DNA from: Spirochaetales bacterium
Lineage (GTDB): Bacteria > Spirochaetota > Spirochaetia > DAHUYW01
Direction of reading: 5' to 3'
Assembly (NCBI GenBank): GCA_027306915.1
Contig: DAHUYW010000011.1
Coordinates: 48,271-112,270 of the forward strand
Length of the DNA: 64,000 nt
Positions 41,929 to 53,124 of the stretch are shown here, in pieces. The translations under genes and the position numbers were made by a program. The notes under the pieces were generated by a model, which saw only the letters and a list, made by a program, of their open reading frames with translations, had not been told where the DNA came from and ran no database searches. The stretch's first letter is position 1; every line of letters begins with the position of its first letter.

Positions 41929-43737
41929 GTGAACCCCACCAATCCCCCGGGCGGTATTCGCAACCTCGCCATCATCGCTCACGTCGACCACGGCAAGACG
42001 ACTCTCGTCGATGCCATGTTCAGGCAGAGCGGTCTCTTTCGGGTCGACCAAGTCGTCGAGGACCGGCTCATGGATCGCCTCGACCTGGAGCGAGAACGCG
42101 GCATCACCATCGCCGCCAAGAACTGCGCCATCTCCTGGCGCGGCGTCAAGATCAATATCATCGACACCCCCGGCCACGCCGACTTCGGCGGCGAGGTGGA
42201 GCGTGCCATTTCGATGGCCGACGGTGCCCTCCTCCTCGTCGACGCGGCGGAGGGGCCGCTGCCCCAAACCCGCTTCGTGCTCAGGAAGACCCTTGAGGCC
42301 GGGCTCAAGGTCATCGTTGTGATCAACAAGATAGACCGCAAAGACGCGCGGCCGACCACTGTGCGAAACGACATCTACGGCCTCTTCATCGATCTCGGCG
42401 CGACCGAGGAGCAGATCGAGTTCCCGCTCCTGTACGCCGTCGGCCGGGACGGCGTCGCTTCGCCTACCCTCGAAAAGCCCGGCGTGAACCTCGATCCCCT
42501 CCTCGACGCGATAGTGGAGGAGCTCCCGCAGCCGGCCGTGCATCCCGATCATCCCTTCCAGATGCTCGTTTCCGACCTCGGCTATTCTGACTACATGGGC
42601 AGGCTGGCGATCGGCAAGACGCGAAATCGCGTGGTTCGAGCCAACGACGCCCTCGTAAGAATAGATGATCACGGCAGGCTGCAGCCCCTCAAGGTGTCCA
42701 ACCTGCAGGTCTACCAGGGAATCTCGATCGTCGCGGCCGAGAGTGCGGAGCCGGGGGATATCGTCGTTCTCTCCGGAATCGATGAGGTGCACATCGGCGA
42801 CACCATCTGCACGCGCGAGGCGCCCCTTGCGTTGCGAAGAATTGCCGTGGACGAGCCGACGGTCTCCATGCTTTTCCTCAGGAACAGCTCGCCCTTCGCC
42901 GGCCGGGAGGGCAAGTACGTCCAGACGAGCAAGCTGGGAGAGAGGCTCCACAAGGAGACCCTGCGCAACGTATCGCTGCAGGTCGAAGAGACCGATGACA
43001 AAGAGGGATTTCTCGTCAAGGGAAGGGGCGAGTTCCAGATGGCCATCCTTATCGAGACCATGCGGAGGGAAGGCTACGAGATGTGCGTGGGACGGCCCGG
43101 CGTCATCACGAAGAGCGAGAACGGCGCGATTCTTGAGCCCATCGAGCGGCTCTTCGTCGACTGCGCGGAGGAGTTCTCCGGCATCGTGACCGGGAAGCTC
43201 TCCATCCGCAAGGGAAGGCTCAACGGCCTCGAGAATCACGGCGGCGGACGATGCCGGCTCGAGTTCTCCGTCCCATCGCGCGCCCTCATCGGCTTCCGCG
43301 ACGAGTTTCTCACCGACACCAAAGGCACCGGCATCATGAACGCCTACCTCGAGGGCTATGAGCCCTACCGGGGCGATTTCCCGACCCGTTTCACGGGTTC
43401 AATCGTTTCCGACCGGCAGGGCAGCGCCGTGGCCTATGCCCTCTTCAATCTGGAGCCGCGGGGTACTCTGTTCTTGAGCCCCGGCGACCCGGTCTACGAG
43501 GGGATGGTCGTGGGCGAGCACAACCGCGAGCAGGACCTGGCCGTCAATCCCTGCAAGACGAAGAAGCTCTCGAACATGCGAGCCGCCGGCCGCGACGAAA
43601 ACGTCATCCTTACCCCGCCGCGCATCATGATGCTCGAGGCGGCGATCAACTTCATCCGAGACGACGAGTTGGTCGAGATCACCCCGAAGTCGGTCAGGAT
43701 GAGGAAGGCCGCGCTGCGCTCGTCAAGCCCGAAGTAA
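41929..43737 (+). CDS. typA: Ribosome-associated translational GTPase TypA/BipA
   Basis: A 602-residue EF-G-like GTPase that binds the ribosome and supports assembly and stress or cold adaptation. G1 AHVDHGKTTL, switch ERERGITI, G3 DTPGHADFGGEVER, G4 NKIDRKDARP are followed by beta-barrel domain II, domains III and V, and the BipA-specific C-terminal domain (YVDCAEEFSGIV-like segment, GRCRLEFSVPSRALIGFR, KTKKLSNMRAAGRDE). It starts at GTG 41929 with AAAGGAC. Complete. Confidence 0.95.
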   Translation: MNPTNPPGGIRNLAIIAHVDHGKTTLVDAMFRQSGLFRVDQVVEDRLMDRLDLERERGITIAAKNCAISWRGVKINIIDTPGHADFGGEVERAISMADGALLLVDAAEGPLPQTRFVLRKTLEAGLKVIVVINKIDRKDARPTTVRNDIYGLFIDLGATEEQIEFPLLYAVGRDGVASPTLEKPGVNLDPLLDAIVEELPQPAVHPDHPFQMLVSDLGYSDYMGRLAIGKTRNRVVRANDALVRIDDHGRLQPLKVSNLQVYQGISIVAAESAEPGDIVVLSGIDEVHIGDTICTREAPLALRRIAVDEPTVSMLFLRNSSPFAGREGKYVQTSKLGERLHKETLRNVSLQVEETDDKEGFLVKGRGEFQMAILIETMRREGYEMCVGRPGVITKSENGAILEPIERLFVDCAEEFSGIVTGKLSIRKGRLNGLENHGGGRCRLEFSVPSRALIGFRDEFLTDTKGTGIMNAYLEGYEPYRGDFPTRFTGSIVSDRQGSAVAYALFNLEPRGTLFLSPGDPVYEGMVVGEHNREQDLAVNPCKTKKLSNMRAAGRDENVILTPPRIMMLEAAINFIRDDELVEITPKSVRMRKAALRSSSPK

Positions 43738-43757
43738 GCGGCCCCGCCGGGACAAGA

Positions 43758-46406
43758 CTATCGCGATGCTTGGCTGCGGGGCTGGAGAAGCTTGGCGATG
43801 AGCGCGGTCCAGCCGGTCTGGTGCGAGGCTCCCACCCCCCGCCCGCTGTCGCCGTGGAAGTACTCGTAGAAGGAGAGGTGGTCGCGGAAGTGCGGATCGT
43901 CGCGCAGCTTCGGATACTGTCCGTAGATCGGCCGTTTCCCTTGCGCGTCGGGTAAGAAGAGACGCGCAAGCCGCCGGGTGAGCTCTTCGGCCACCTGCAG
44001 GATGGTGAGATACTTCCCGGAGCCGGTGGGACACTCGACCCTGAAGTCGTCGCCGTAGTAGTGGTGGAACTTCTGGAGCGACTCGATGATGAGGTAGTTG
44101 ACCGGCATCCAGATAGGGCCGCGCCAGTTCGAGTTGCCGCCGAAGGTGCCGCTCTGCGACTCCCCCGGCTCGTAGGAAACCGCGGTCGTCGCGCCGTTGA
44201 CGGAGAACTCGTAGGGGTGCTCGGCATAGCGACGAGAAAGCGCCCGTACCCCGTAGTCGGAGAGAAACTCAGTCTCGTCGAGCATCCGCCGCAGGATCGC
44301 CTTCATGCGGTGGCCCCGCAGGAGCGAAAGGAGACGCCTCTCGCCGCGTCCGGGCACGTGCCATCGCGAAACGAGATCGGCAAGCTCCGGCCGGTAATCG
44401 AGCAGCCACTTGAGCCTGCGCTTGAAATTGGGCACTCGATCGAGCAAGTCAGGGTCGAGCGTCTCGACGGCGAAGAGGGGAATGAGCCCGACCATCGACC
44501 GCAGCCTCATCGGAACGATCCGATTGCCGGGAAGGCTCAACACATCATAGTAGAATCCGTCCCCTTCGTCCCACAGCGATATGCCCCTGCTTCCAATGTT
44601 GGACATCGACCTCGCGATAGAGAGGAAGTGCTCGAAGAACTTGGTCGCGATGTCCTCGTAAACGCTGTTGGTTTGCGCCAACTCGAGGGCGATGCGCATG
44701 AGGTTGAGGCAGTACATCGCCATCCAGCTCGTCGCATCGGCCTGGTTGATGAATCCCCCGGTAGGTAGGGGCGCGCTCCGGTCGAAGACCCCGATGTTGT
44801 CCAGACCGAGAAAGCCGCCCTGGAAGATGTTGCGATCCTCGGGGTCCTTGCGGTTGACCCACCACGTGAAGTTGAGAAGCAGCTTATGAAAGACCCGCTC
44901 GAGAAAGAAGAGGTCCCCCGCATCGCCACGGGCCTTGCGGTCGATTTGAAACACGCGCCACGCGGCCCATGCGTGGACCGGCGGGTTGACATCGTCGAAG
45001 GACCACTCGTAGGCCGGTAGCTGGCCGTTCGGGTGCATGTACCATTCATGGGTCATTATCACAAGCTGCCGCTTCGCGAAGGCCGGATCGCTGAGCGCGA
45101 AGGACACGGCGTGAAAGGCAAGATCCAATGCGGCGTACCAGGGATATTCCCAGGTATCGGGCATGGAGATGACGTCGGCGTTGTTGAGGTGAGTCCAGTC
45201 ATGGTTTCGCCCCTGGAGGCGCTCATGAGGCGGCGGGGGCTGGCCGGGATCCCCCTCGAGCCACCTGTCGACCTCGTAGCGATAGAACTGCTTCGACCAG
45301 AGGAGTCCCGCGAAGGCCTGGCGCTGGACCTTGCGCTCCTCCTTGTCGGCGATCGATGCCTGGAGCTCTGCGTAGAAGGCGTCGGCCTCCGCGAGGCGTT
45401 GGGCATGCAGCTCGTCGAATCCGTTGAAGGGATCGGCGAGCTCGGCAGCGGAAAGGCGGAGGTGCACCGTGGCCGACTTCCCGGAGGGAATCGAAAGACT
45501 GTAGTGGAGCGCCGCCTTCGTTCCGGTTTTCGCCGGATTGACCGCGTCGACCGCGCCCGCAACGAGATAGTCGTTTATGCCGTCCTTGAAGTAGCCCGTA
45601 CCATCGATGCCGAAAAGGCGCCGGCCGTTGGTCTGGTTCTCGCAGAACAGAAGCTCGGGGTCCCCGTCGGCATAGAGGAGGTAGCGGCCGAGATCTTGGT
45701 GAAGAGCTTCGACCGCGCTCGCGCCGGCTCCCTCCGAGGCCAAGGCCCGAAGAAGCGGCCGCTCGGTCTTCCGTCCCCACGACCAGGTGTTGCGAAACCA
45801 GAGCTGCGGAAGCAGGTGGAGCGGACGCGCTTCGGGACCCCGGTTGTGCGCGGTGATCTGGATGAGGAGGTCGTCCGGACCGGCCTTCGCATACTCGACG
45901 AAAATGTCGAAGTAGCGGTCCTCGTCGAAGAGGCCGGTCTCGATGAGCTCGAACTCGGGGTCGTTTCTCGTGCGGCGGCGGTTCTCCTCGACGAGCCGGG
46001 CGTAGGGATAGGCGCCCTGCGGATACTTGTAGAGCATCTTCATGTAGGAGTGGGTCGGGGTGTTGTCGAGGTAGTAGTAGTACTCTTTGACGTCTTCCCC
46101 GTGATTTCCCTCGTTGCCGGTGAGGCCGAAGTAGCGCTCTTTGAGAATAGGATCCTTCCCGTTCCAGAGCGCGATTGCGAGGCACAGCTTCTGCCGCTCG
46201 TCGCAGATGCCGCCGATGCCGTCTTCGCCCCATCGGTAGGCGCGGCTGCGCGCCGCATCGTGCGGAAGGTACTCCCACGCCGTGCCGTTTGCGCTGTAGT
46301 CCTCGCGCACCGTGCCCCACTGCCGGTCGCTCAGGTAGGGACCCCACAGCCGCCACGGCTTTTCCCCGCTCGCAGCCTCCGCGAGGCGGCTCTTTTCGGC
46401 ATTCAT
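43758..46406 (-). CDS. GH63-like glycoside hydrolase
   Basis: An 882-residue, apparently cytoplasmic protein with a GH63/YgjK-type (alpha/alpha)6 barrel. Typical text includes [88 protein letters not shown] and [21 protein letters not shown]63 enzymes hydrolyse alpha-glucosides or alpha-mannosides. The gene overlaps the upstream debranching-enzyme gene by ATGA, so the two products probably act on the same alpha-glucan or glycoside. It converges on typA. Confidence 0.85.
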   Translation of the reverse strand: MNAEKSRLAEAASGEKPWRLWGPYLSDRQWGTVREDYSANGTAWEYLPHDAARSRAYRWGEDGIGGICDERQKLCLAIALWNGKDPILKERYFGLTGNEGNHGEDVKEYYYYLDNTPTHSYMKMLYKYPQGAYPYARLVEENRRRTRNDPEFELIETGLFDEDRYFDIFVEYAKAGPDDLLIQITAHNRGPEARPLHLLPQLWFRNTWSWGRKTERPLLRALASEGAGASAVEALHQDLGRYLLYADGDPELLFCENQTNGRRLFGIDGTGYFKDGINDYLVAGAVDAVNPAKTGTKAALHYSLSIPSGKSATVHLRLSAAELADPFNGFDELHAQRLAEADAFYAELQASIADKEERKVQRQAFAGLLWSKQFYRYEVDRWLEGDPGQPPPPHERLQGRNHDWTHLNNADVISMPDTWEYPWYAALDLAFHAVSFALSDPAFAKRQLVIMTHEWYMHPNGQLPAYEWSFDDVNPPVHAWAAWRVFQIDRKARGDAGDLFFLERVFHKLLLNFTWWVNRKDPEDRNIFQGGFLGLDNIGVFDRSAPLPTGGFINQADATSWMAMYCLNLMRIALELAQTNSVYEDIATKFFEHFLSIARSMSNIGSRGISLWDEGDGFYYDVLSLPGNRIVPMRLRSMVGLIPLFAVETLDPDLLDRVPNFKRRLKWLLDYRPELADLVSRWHVPGRGERRLLSLLRGHRMKAILRRMLDETEFLSDYGVRALSRRYAEHPYEFSVNGATTAVSYEPGESQSGTFGGNSNWRGPIWMPVNYLIIESLQKFHHYYGDDFRVECPTGSGKYLTILQVAEELTRRLARLFLPDAQGKRPIYGQYPKLRDDPHFRDHLSFYEYFHGDSGRGVGASHQTGWTALIAKLLQPRSQASR

Positions 46407-48430
46407 GCTCGATCCTTCCTAGTGACGAGATTCCCTTCGGGCTCGGCGAGGACCGCGAGCTCGAGCCGAAGCAGCTCCCCGAGCGACCACGCCTGGAAGG
46501 GGCAGCCGCGGAGGGTGTAGGGCTCCTCGGCGTCGGTGATTTCCGAAAGGTGGCCGATCCCCCCGCTTGTCCACATCGCCTCCACGATGGGGGCCACGAA
46601 GCGCCGGCGGGCCTCCGCCTTCGCCTCCGCGGTCCCGCCGCGCACGCGGATCCAGGCCTCCGCGAAGGGCCCGAGCAGCCAGGGCCAGACCGTACCCTGA
46701 TGGTAGGCGCCGTCCCGCTCGCGGGGGCCTCCCTCGTAGCGGCCGGCGTATCCCGCCTCCCCGGGGGCAAGCGAGCGCAGCCCGGTCGGCGTCAGGAGGC
46801 TCCGCTCGCACGTCTCGACCACCCTGCGGGCCCGCTCGCCTTTGAGAATCGGCAGGGGAAGCCCGCCGACGGCGAAGATCTGGTTCGGGCGCACGGCGGC
46901 GTCGACCGCGCCGGAGAGGTGGTCGGCGTCGACTACATCGTAGAGACAGCCCTTCTCCTCGTTCCAGAAGCGCTCGGCAAATGCGGCGCTCCCCTTCGCA
47001 AGAAGTGCCTTCCAGCGATCCGAGCGCCGGGCACCGATCGCGAGGGCGTTGAGCCAAAGGGCCTGCACCTCGACGGGTTTGCCTATCCGCGGCGTCACCA
47101 CCCAGTCCCCGACCTTCGCGTCCATCCAGGTGAGCTGCACCCCCGGCTCGCCGGCGCGCAGGAGGCCATCGGCAGGATCGGCCTGGATTCGGTAGCGGGT
47201 TCCCTCGGCATATCCGGAGAGGATCCGCTCGATGGCGTCCCACAGGAGCGCCTCCTTCTCAGGGCTGAGCGCCTTGCCGTCGCTTTTGAGCCTGCTTGCG
47301 AGCTCATCCGACGCGACGATGAACCAGAGGGAAGCGTCGACGGAGTTGTATTCAGGCTGTTGCTCGGCGTCGGGAAAGAAGTTGGGAAGCATCCCCTGCT
47401 CGACCGCCCCCGCCCACTGCAGGAGGATGCTCTCCGCCTCGGCAAGCCTCCCGCTCGCGAGGCAGAGCCCGCGCAAGGAGATGAAGGTGTCTCGCCCCCA
47501 GTCGGTGAACCAGGGATAGCCGGCGACGACCGTGTCCCCTAAGCCTCGCCGCACGAGGTAGGCGTCGGCGGACCGGTGAAGATCGGAGGCGAACGAGCCG
47601 CGGCGCGCACGCTCCTGGTCGGCGAGCCTCCGCGCGCACACGGCGGCGGGGCCCCTGAGCGCGGCAAGATCCGACAGGGAGGAGGCGAGGATAAGGACGG
47701 CAGGTCCAGCTTGAAGGTTGAAGTCGAGGACTCCCGGCGCGGCAAGATCCTCCACGAAGTCGAGCCCGCGAGCACGCTCCTCGTCGTAGAGGAAGTGGCG
47801 GTACCAGTGGGGATCGTTTCGATAGGTCCCGTTCGAAAGCAGGAGCACCTCCGGGATTCCGGGGTAGGGAGCGAAGTGAACCCGCTCGCGGTCGACCTTT
47901 GCGTCGAATCGGAAGGCTGGGTTCTCGTGATGGATAGCGTGGTAGTCCCGGCCCGACAGGAAGGGGCGGAGCTCGATCCAGACATCCGGGGACGGCGCGA
48001 GGAGACTGAAGCGAATCACCGTGGCGGCAACCCCGTGCACGGCGAATAGCTCCTGGCGCAGGCGCACCCCGTCCTCGAGCCGGAAATCCCAGGTCGGCCA
48101 GGGGTCGACGCCGAAGGCCTCGATCCGCTGCGCCCCATCGGGCGAGACGATGTCGGGGGTGTAGTGCTGAGAGGAGAGTGCGAACTCGCCACGCGGGGTG
48201 TGAACGCTCGCGTCGAAACCGTTTACGAGGACAAGGCGGCCGGTCGGCGGGCGCGCTGCCGAGAGGAGCACCGCGTGGTAGCGCCGGGTGCGCACCCCGC
48301 AGACCGTGCCGGAGGCGAAGCCGCCCAGCCCGTCGGCTTCGAGCCATTCGGCGGCGAGGTCGACGGCCCGCGGCCCCTCGGTACCGCAGAGGAGCGGGAC
48401 GCTCCGCGAGGGATTCGGCAGCGGGATCAT
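46403..48430 (-). CDS. Amylo-alpha-1,6-glucosidase / glycogen-debranching-type enzyme
   Basis: A 675-residue protein with the GDE N-terminal domain ([29 protein letters not shown]) and the catalytic C-terminal barrel ([57 protein letters not shown]). The catalytic acids are probably in TDWGRD and TWMDAK. It would hydrolyse alpha-1,6-linked glucose in glycogen or a related glucan. It is coupled by ATGA to the GH63-like gene. No signal peptide. Confidence 0.88.
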   Translation of the reverse strand: MIPLPNPSRSVPLLCGTEGPRAVDLAAEWLEADGLGGFASGTVCGVRTRRYHAVLLSAARPPTGRLVLVNGFDASVHTPRGEFALSSQHYTPDIVSPDGAQRIEAFGVDPWPTWDFRLEDGVRLRQELFAVHGVAATVIRFSLLAPSPDVWIELRPFLSGRDYHAIHHENPAFRFDAKVDRERVHFAPYPGIPEVLLLSNGTYRNDPHWYRHFLYDEERARGLDFVEDLAAPGVLDFNLQAGPAVLILASSLSDLAALRGPAAVCARRLADQERARRGSFASDLHRSADAYLVRRGLGDTVVAGYPWFTDWGRDTFISLRGLCLASGRLAEAESILLQWAGAVEQGMLPNFFPDAEQQPEYNSVDASLWFIVASDELASRLKSDGKALSPEKEALLWDAIERILSGYAEGTRYRIQADPADGLLRAGEPGVQLTWMDAKVGDWVVTPRIGKPVEVQALWLNALAIGARRSDRWKALLAKGSAAFAERFWNEEKGCLYDVVDADHLSGAVDAAVRPNQIFAVGGLPLPILKGERARRVVETCERSLLTPTGLRSLAPGEAGYAGRYEGGPRERDGAYHQGTVWPWLLGPFAEAWIRVRGGTAEAKAEARRRFVAPIVEAMWTSGGIGHLSEITDAEEPYTLRGCPFQAWSLGELLRLELAVLAEPEGNLVTRKDRA

Positions 48431-48496
48431 GCGGCCACCGGTGGGGCCGAGCCGAGAGGGCAGATTACCGGCACGGTTGGTTTTCGCAGACTCAAA

Positions 48497-49360
<864 letters not shown>

Positions 49361-49453
49361 TTACTTTTTGTTCCTCACAATTCATAAAGATAACCTCGTT
49401 GGTCATTAATTGGTAACAGTTTCTCGGCCGCGCGGAATGCCATCCGGCAGGGA

Positions 49454-49483
49454 GGGACAGGATGGGGCCGCGGAGTGTATGAT
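49454..49483 (+). promoter_or_regulatory. Possible promoter of the aquaporin gene, near-leaderless
   Basis: GGGACA at 49454-49459, 18-base spacer, TATGAT at 49478-49483. The -10 box ends 8 bases before ATG 49492. The -35 match is moderate. Confidence 0.4.
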
Positions 49484-49491
49484 CGGGGGCC

Positions 49492-50277
49492 ATGATCCGA
49501 CAAAAGTACCCCATTTCACACCTCGTCGCGGAGTTCTTCGGTACCGCGCTCCTTCTCACGATCGGCCTCTCGGTCGTCATTCTCGACTTCGGCGCCGGGA
49601 GCCCTATCGCGCGCCTCATTCCGAGCGAGGGCCTGCGGAGACTGATCACCGGATTTCTCTTCGGCTCGACCGGCGCCCTCATCGCAGTCTCGCCCTTGGG
49701 AAAGATCAGCGGAGCCCACATCAACCCCGTCGTCACGCTCGCCTTCCTCATCGAGGGGAAGATCCGCTCCCACCACGCGGCGGGGTACGTCATCGCCCAG
49801 CTCGCGGGCGCTGTCGCCGGGTGCTTGCCCCTTCTCCTCTGGGGCTCCATCGGCAAGAGCGTCGCCTTCGGCTCGACGGTGCCGGGGCCAGCCTACTCGG
49901 TCTGGCTCGCGGTCGTCGGGGAGATCGCAACGACCTTCGCGCTCGTCATCCTCCTCTTCGTCTTCCTCGGCCACAACAAGATACGCCGCTTCACTCCCTT
50001 ACTCCTCCCCTTCCTCTACGCGCTCATGGTCTTTCTCGAGGCGCCGCTCTCCGGAACGAGCACCAATCCCGCGCGAAGCCTCGGCCCCGCCGTGGTCGCC
50101 TCGGACTGGCAATCCTGGTGGGTTTACTGGCTGGGTCCTGCCCTCGGCGCCCTCATTGCAGTGGCGGCCCATCGGAGAACCTGGCTCCGGGCCCTCGAGG
50201 TCGATGTCGCGAAGCTCTACCACTTCGAGCACGACCCGCACGGCGTCTTTCGCTGGGAGCGGTCGACCGGGCGGTAG
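49492..50277 (+). CDS. MIP-family aquaporin/glyceroporin
   Basis: A 261-residue six-helix channel. The first pore motif is NPV instead of NPA (GAHINPVVTLAFL); the second is NPA followed by the filter Arg (STNPARSLGPAV). A cytoplasmic tail of about 35 residues (DVAKLYHFEHDPHGVF) extends beyond the usual end. Sequence alone does not separate water from glycerol transport. The gene is not next to the glycerol-3-phosphate module. Confidence 0.88.
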   Translation: MIRQKYPISHLVAEFFGTALLLTIGLSVVILDFGAGSPIARLIPSEGLRRLITGFLFGSTGALIAVSPLGKISGAHINPVVTLAFLIEGKIRSHHAAGYVIAQLAGAVAGCLPLLLWGSIGKSVAFGSTVPGPAYSVWLAVVGEIATTFALVILLFVFLGHNKIRRFTPLLLPFLYALMVFLEAPLSGTSTNPARSLGPAVVASDWQSWWVYWLGPALGALIAVAAHRRTWLRALEVDVAKLYHFEHDPHGVFRWERSTGR

Positions 50278-50284
50278 GAGTGCG

Positions 50285-50520
50285 CCTGCGGGATGGGGCC
50301 CAGCGGCGACCGCCAGGAGCGCGTGGGACTTGTCGGCATAGGCGGGCAACCGGCGAACGGTGAGCTTGCTCGAGGGAGCGCTGCGCCACGTAGAAGGCGG
50401 TGGACACGAGCGCATTCAGGTTGACGATCCTCTTGTCCTCCGACGCACAGAACGTCGATGGTTGATCCGACCTGCCCGCGGTCCAGGGCGGCAATCGCGC
50501 CGCCGGGGCGGGACCCAACT
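50285..50520 (-). pseudogene. Remnant of a DUF58-like gene
   Basis: On the minus strand, pieces in two frames can be joined into a DUF58-type block: SEDKRIVNLNALVSTAFYVAQRSLEQ in one frame and RLPAYADKSHALLAVAAGP in another. They resemble the core of that family as I remember it. No intact ORF remains. The stretch fills the gap between the aquaporin and the Hsp20-like gene. Confidence 0.3.
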
Positions 50521-50564
50521 CGGCGAAAGGTCACAGAAGACGGAAACTGGTTGCGGCAGATTCT

Positions 50565-50906
50565 TCAGTGTGCGATTCTTTTTGTCTTAGTTTCGGCAAC
50601 ACCCGGTCGAATGACGACCTTCACAGCATCTTCCATAGGATCTTTGAAGGGTACCTCGATTCGAAGCAGGCCGTGCTCGTAGGTCGCCTCGGCTTTGTCA
50701 GGTTTCACCGGCCAACCCAAAGCTAGTGATGCAACATACTCGATTTCCCTTGCTGGCGCCGTCAGGTGGACGCTGTCTTGCAGCATCTTCACATCGACGG
50801 TATCCGCTGGCGCTCCTGGTATGGCGAACTCGATGATGAGCTTGCGGTTGTCCGCGTCGGCATACGCTACCGTGTCAGGGGCAACCTTCATTCGATATTC
50901 CGGCAT
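50565..50906 (-). CDS. Small Hsp20-like (alpha-crystallin fold) protein
   Basis: A 113-residue protein with an alpha-crystallin/p23-like pattern: VAYADADNRKLIIEFAIPG at the start of the fold, VDVKMLQDSVHLTAP, and the final strand HGLLRIEVPFK. It lacks the I-x-I anchor and is shorter than the Hsp20 at 11149. ATG 50906 has AGGAGG at good spacing. The surrounding DNA is less GC-rich than the core genome, suggesting acquired stress genes. Confidence 0.75.
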   Translation of the reverse strand: MPEYRMKVAPDTVAYADADNRKLIIEFAIPGAPADTVDVKMLQDSVHLTAPAREIEYVASLALGWPVKPDKAEATYEHGLLRIEVPFKDPMEDAVKVVIRPGVAETKTKRIAH

Positions 50907-51325
50907 CTTCGCACCCTCCTTTCACCTCTCATGGAACAATTTTACCATGGTGAGCCAAGCAAAGACTGGCATTTCGACACGCGACCGCCAGGAGCCGACT
51001 GATAGGCGACAACTAGAACTCCGCTCTGACGGCAACTGGATTCCCGGTTCTGCGGCGTCGACCTTGGCGCCAAGCCCACCGCGGGTCGGCTATGAAGGTG
51101 AGACCGCTGTGGTAGTCTCTGCACTTGCGGCTCTCGCAGGTTCCGGATAAGTGACTTCCTCGTAGGCGATGCTGGCTGGTGTAGCTCAGGCGATGTATTG
51201 TTTGTGCTGAGCCAAACCGACGACTCGAGTGCTATACTTCCCTCTGGATGGCTTCTGTTTGGAAATAGCGGCCAGGCACGCTTCTATACGGCTCGAGTGG
51301 GAGCTCGTAGACAAAGGAGAACTCG
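50907..51325. other. Intergenic region, about 420 bases
   Basis: No convincing gene. It contains the ribosome binding site of the Hsp20-like gene at its left end and an inverted repeat GCTCAG/CTGAGC with a 17-base spacer (51184-51212) near the right end. A TATACT box (51234 region) and AAAGGAG precede the next gene. Confidence 0.45.
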
Positions 51326-51730
51326 ATGAGAACCAAAGCTGGTCTTTGGATTGACCATCGGAAGGCGATTGTCGTGGCTGTTACTGACTCAGGAGAAGTG
51401 ATAGGACTGGTAATATCTGCGATTGAAAGGCAACCCCGTCGTTCTCCAAGTTCGCGCTCCAACGGTCCCTATGAACCGCTGCAGGTACCGGCAGACGATA
51501 GCCGACAGAGAGCCTCTACGGGTCATCTCAACATCTACTACGATGCGGTCATTGCGAGCATTCGTGATGCGGAATCCATCCTGATATTCGGTCCCGGTGA
51601 GGCAAAGGGCGAACTGAAGAAACGTCTCGAAGGAATCAACCTTGGCGGACGCATTGTGGGTGTTGAAACAGTCGACAAAATGACGGATCGCCAGATTGCG
51701 GCGAAAGTTCGACGGCACTTTGCGGAATAG
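51326..51730 (+). CDS. baeRF-like (release-factor-fold) small protein
   Basis: A 134-residue protein. GLWIDHRKAIVVAVTDSGE at the N-terminus, then NIYYDAVIASIRDAESILIFGPGEAKGELKKRL, and VGVETVDKMTDRQIAAKVRRHF at the end. This pattern is widespread in bacteria and resembles the bacterial/archaeal eRF1-domain-like (baeRF or host-attachment) proteins, whose role is uncertain. AAAGGAG precedes ATG 51326. It lies among small stress-type genes. Confidence 0.7.
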   Translation: MRTKAGLWIDHRKAIVVAVTDSGEVIGLVISAIERQPRRSPSSRSNGPYEPLQVPADDSRQRASTGHLNIYYDAVIASIRDAESILIFGPGEAKGELKKRLEGINLGGRIVGVETVDKMTDRQIAAKVRRHFAE

Positions 51731-52017
51731 CGGTCGGACACGCAACCGAGGTGGAAGAACGAGGACCCTGTCGTTTCGCCCACAACTTTTGGCGCGTCGA
51801 CTGCGTTTCGTGGGACACCCTGTCGCAGCCCGCCTCCCTGACGTAGGCCATCACCGGCGCGTGCAACGTGCCGAGCTTCCTGAAACCCTCACGATGCAGA
51901 GCCAAGGCTGGGCGAAGGGCCGCTGTTCGCCTTCCCGAGGTCGGACTCACGTATCTCCGGACCTGCGACAGGGGTTGCGGCCATGACCGCTGCCGTTCGC
52001 TCGATCGGGAGGTCGGG

Positions 52018-52395
52018 ATGATCGATTGGATCGATCGCGTCGTGTTGGAAGGAATCCGGGAGCTGATGCGGGAGGCGCGCGCGAACTACGGCGTCGATCC
52101 TGTTGTGTTCCTCGTCATCTACTTCGTGTCGGTGCCCTTCTTCTACTACTCGATCTTCCGCACGGTACGGGCGCTCGCCCGGAAGCTGAGGAAGGAGGCC
52201 ATGATTTGGAGCTCGGTCTTCCTCGCTTCAAACTCAGCGGCATTCGTCTATGTCCTGTTTTTCGGCAGGAATCTTCCCTGGTGGGCATTCGGCGTGATCG
52301 CGCTTCTCATCGGACAGGGTATCTACTCCCTCGTCAGAAGGCTACGAAAGCAGGCGCCGCACAGTCCGCCGCCGCCGCGAGACCGCATCAGATGA
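52018..52395 (+). CDS. Small integral membrane protein, unknown function
   Basis: A 125-residue protein starting MIDWIDRVVLEGIRELM. It has three probable membrane helices: VVFLVIYFVSVPFFYYSIF, WSSVFLASNSAAFVYVLFF and WWAFGVIALLIGQGIYSLV; a basic Pro-rich tail follows. I recall similar small proteins in other bacteria but no function. GGGAGG is close before the ATG. The 285 bases upstream hold no trustworthy gene. Confidence 0.7.
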   Translation: MIDWIDRVVLEGIRELMREARANYGVDPVVFLVIYFVSVPFFYYSIFRTVRALARKLRKEAMIWSSVFLASNSAAFVYVLFFGRNLPWWAFGVIALLIGQGIYSLVRRLRKQAPHSPPPPRDRIR

Positions 52396-52465
52396 GGAGA
52401 GGCAGTCGCGGAGCCCCTGCTCCCGCCGCAGCGATCGGGCTATTCCTGATGCTCTCGACCTGTAT

Positions 52466-52876
52466 TCAACCACTCAACACGGATCTTCGAAATCCTCTGA
52501 GGTCGTTCACCCTAGCCTTGAGACGTTCGAGAATATCATCGATGAGTCTCAATTCTGACTCGCTGCTAGAAGCTTTGACCTGACGTCCGACCTCTTCGAT
52601 CAAGTCCAAGATCTTGTCGATAGTAGCTGCGTCGTAGCGTTCTGAGGAACTTTCTTCTTTGGCGATACGAAATCCCTCGGTCGTTATCCTGAAGGCGTTG
52701 TCGCCGATTCTGCTTATCAATCCCTCGGATTCGAGAGATGACAGCGCCTCTTCCAGTTCCGCTCCGTGCCTTGCGTTTTCGGCGTCGAATGCCTTCCTGT
52801 TCGTTTGAATGTGCAACCCGCCCCTGTGATACGCCGTCTCGATCGACCCTTGGGGATCTTGAACAGCTTCCGCCAA
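52466..52876 (-). CDS. Possible winged-helix small protein
   Basis: A 136-residue protein from TTG 52876 with AGGA upstream. The middle (ELEEALSSLESEGLISRIGDNAFRITTEGFRIA) reads like a winged helix with its wing; the C-terminal part (YDAATIDKILDLIEEVGRQV) is coiled coil. No family is recognised. Base composition is clearly less GC-rich than in core genes, and it has its own promoter, so it may be recently acquired. Confidence 0.55.
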   Translation of the reverse strand: MAEAVQDPQGSIETAYHRGGLHIQTNRKAFDAENARHGAELEEALSSLESEGLISRIGDNAFRITTEGFRIAKEESSSERYDAATIDKILDLIEEVGRQVKASSSESELRLIDDILERLKARVNDLRGFRRSVLSG

Positions 52877-52928
52877 GAGTGTCCTGGCAAAAACTGCTGA
52901 GAGTCATCGGTCTACTTCCTGTCTCATA

Positions 52929-52957
52929 TTTGTATCACCGCCAAGTCAGACCGTCAA
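52929..52957 (-). promoter_or_regulatory. Promoter of the winged-helix-like gene
   Basis: Minus strand TTGACG (52957-52952), 17-base spacer, TACAAA (52934-52929), about 52 bases before TTG 52876. Confidence 0.55.
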
Positions 52958-53124
52958 TGAAGAGGTTGAAACGTGCTCTCGTCGCCATTCGAGAACTCTG
53001 AAGCGCACACGATGCCAACGCGTAACCTACTGCGCTGTCGGTGAAACGGGTATGTCGCATCGTGCAGTTCCTATCTCGTGCTTCATTTTGCCGTGCGCGA
53101 GCGCCCGCGTGCCCCGTTCGTTAC
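52958..53124. other. Non-coding DNA between accessory genes
   Basis: Nothing recognised beyond short open frames; it joins the winged-helix-like gene's promoter to the CrtI-like remnant. Confidence 0.35.

Noticed and set aside
43741..43782. GCCCCGC/GCGGGGC pairing between typA and the GH63-like gene as a bidirectional terminator
   Set aside because: Loop of 28 bases, no T run, and half lies in coding sequence.
49361..49400. Lac-operator-like GAATTGTGAG upstream of the SDR gene
   Set aside because: Only one half-site matches; no symmetric partner and no LacI gene nearby.
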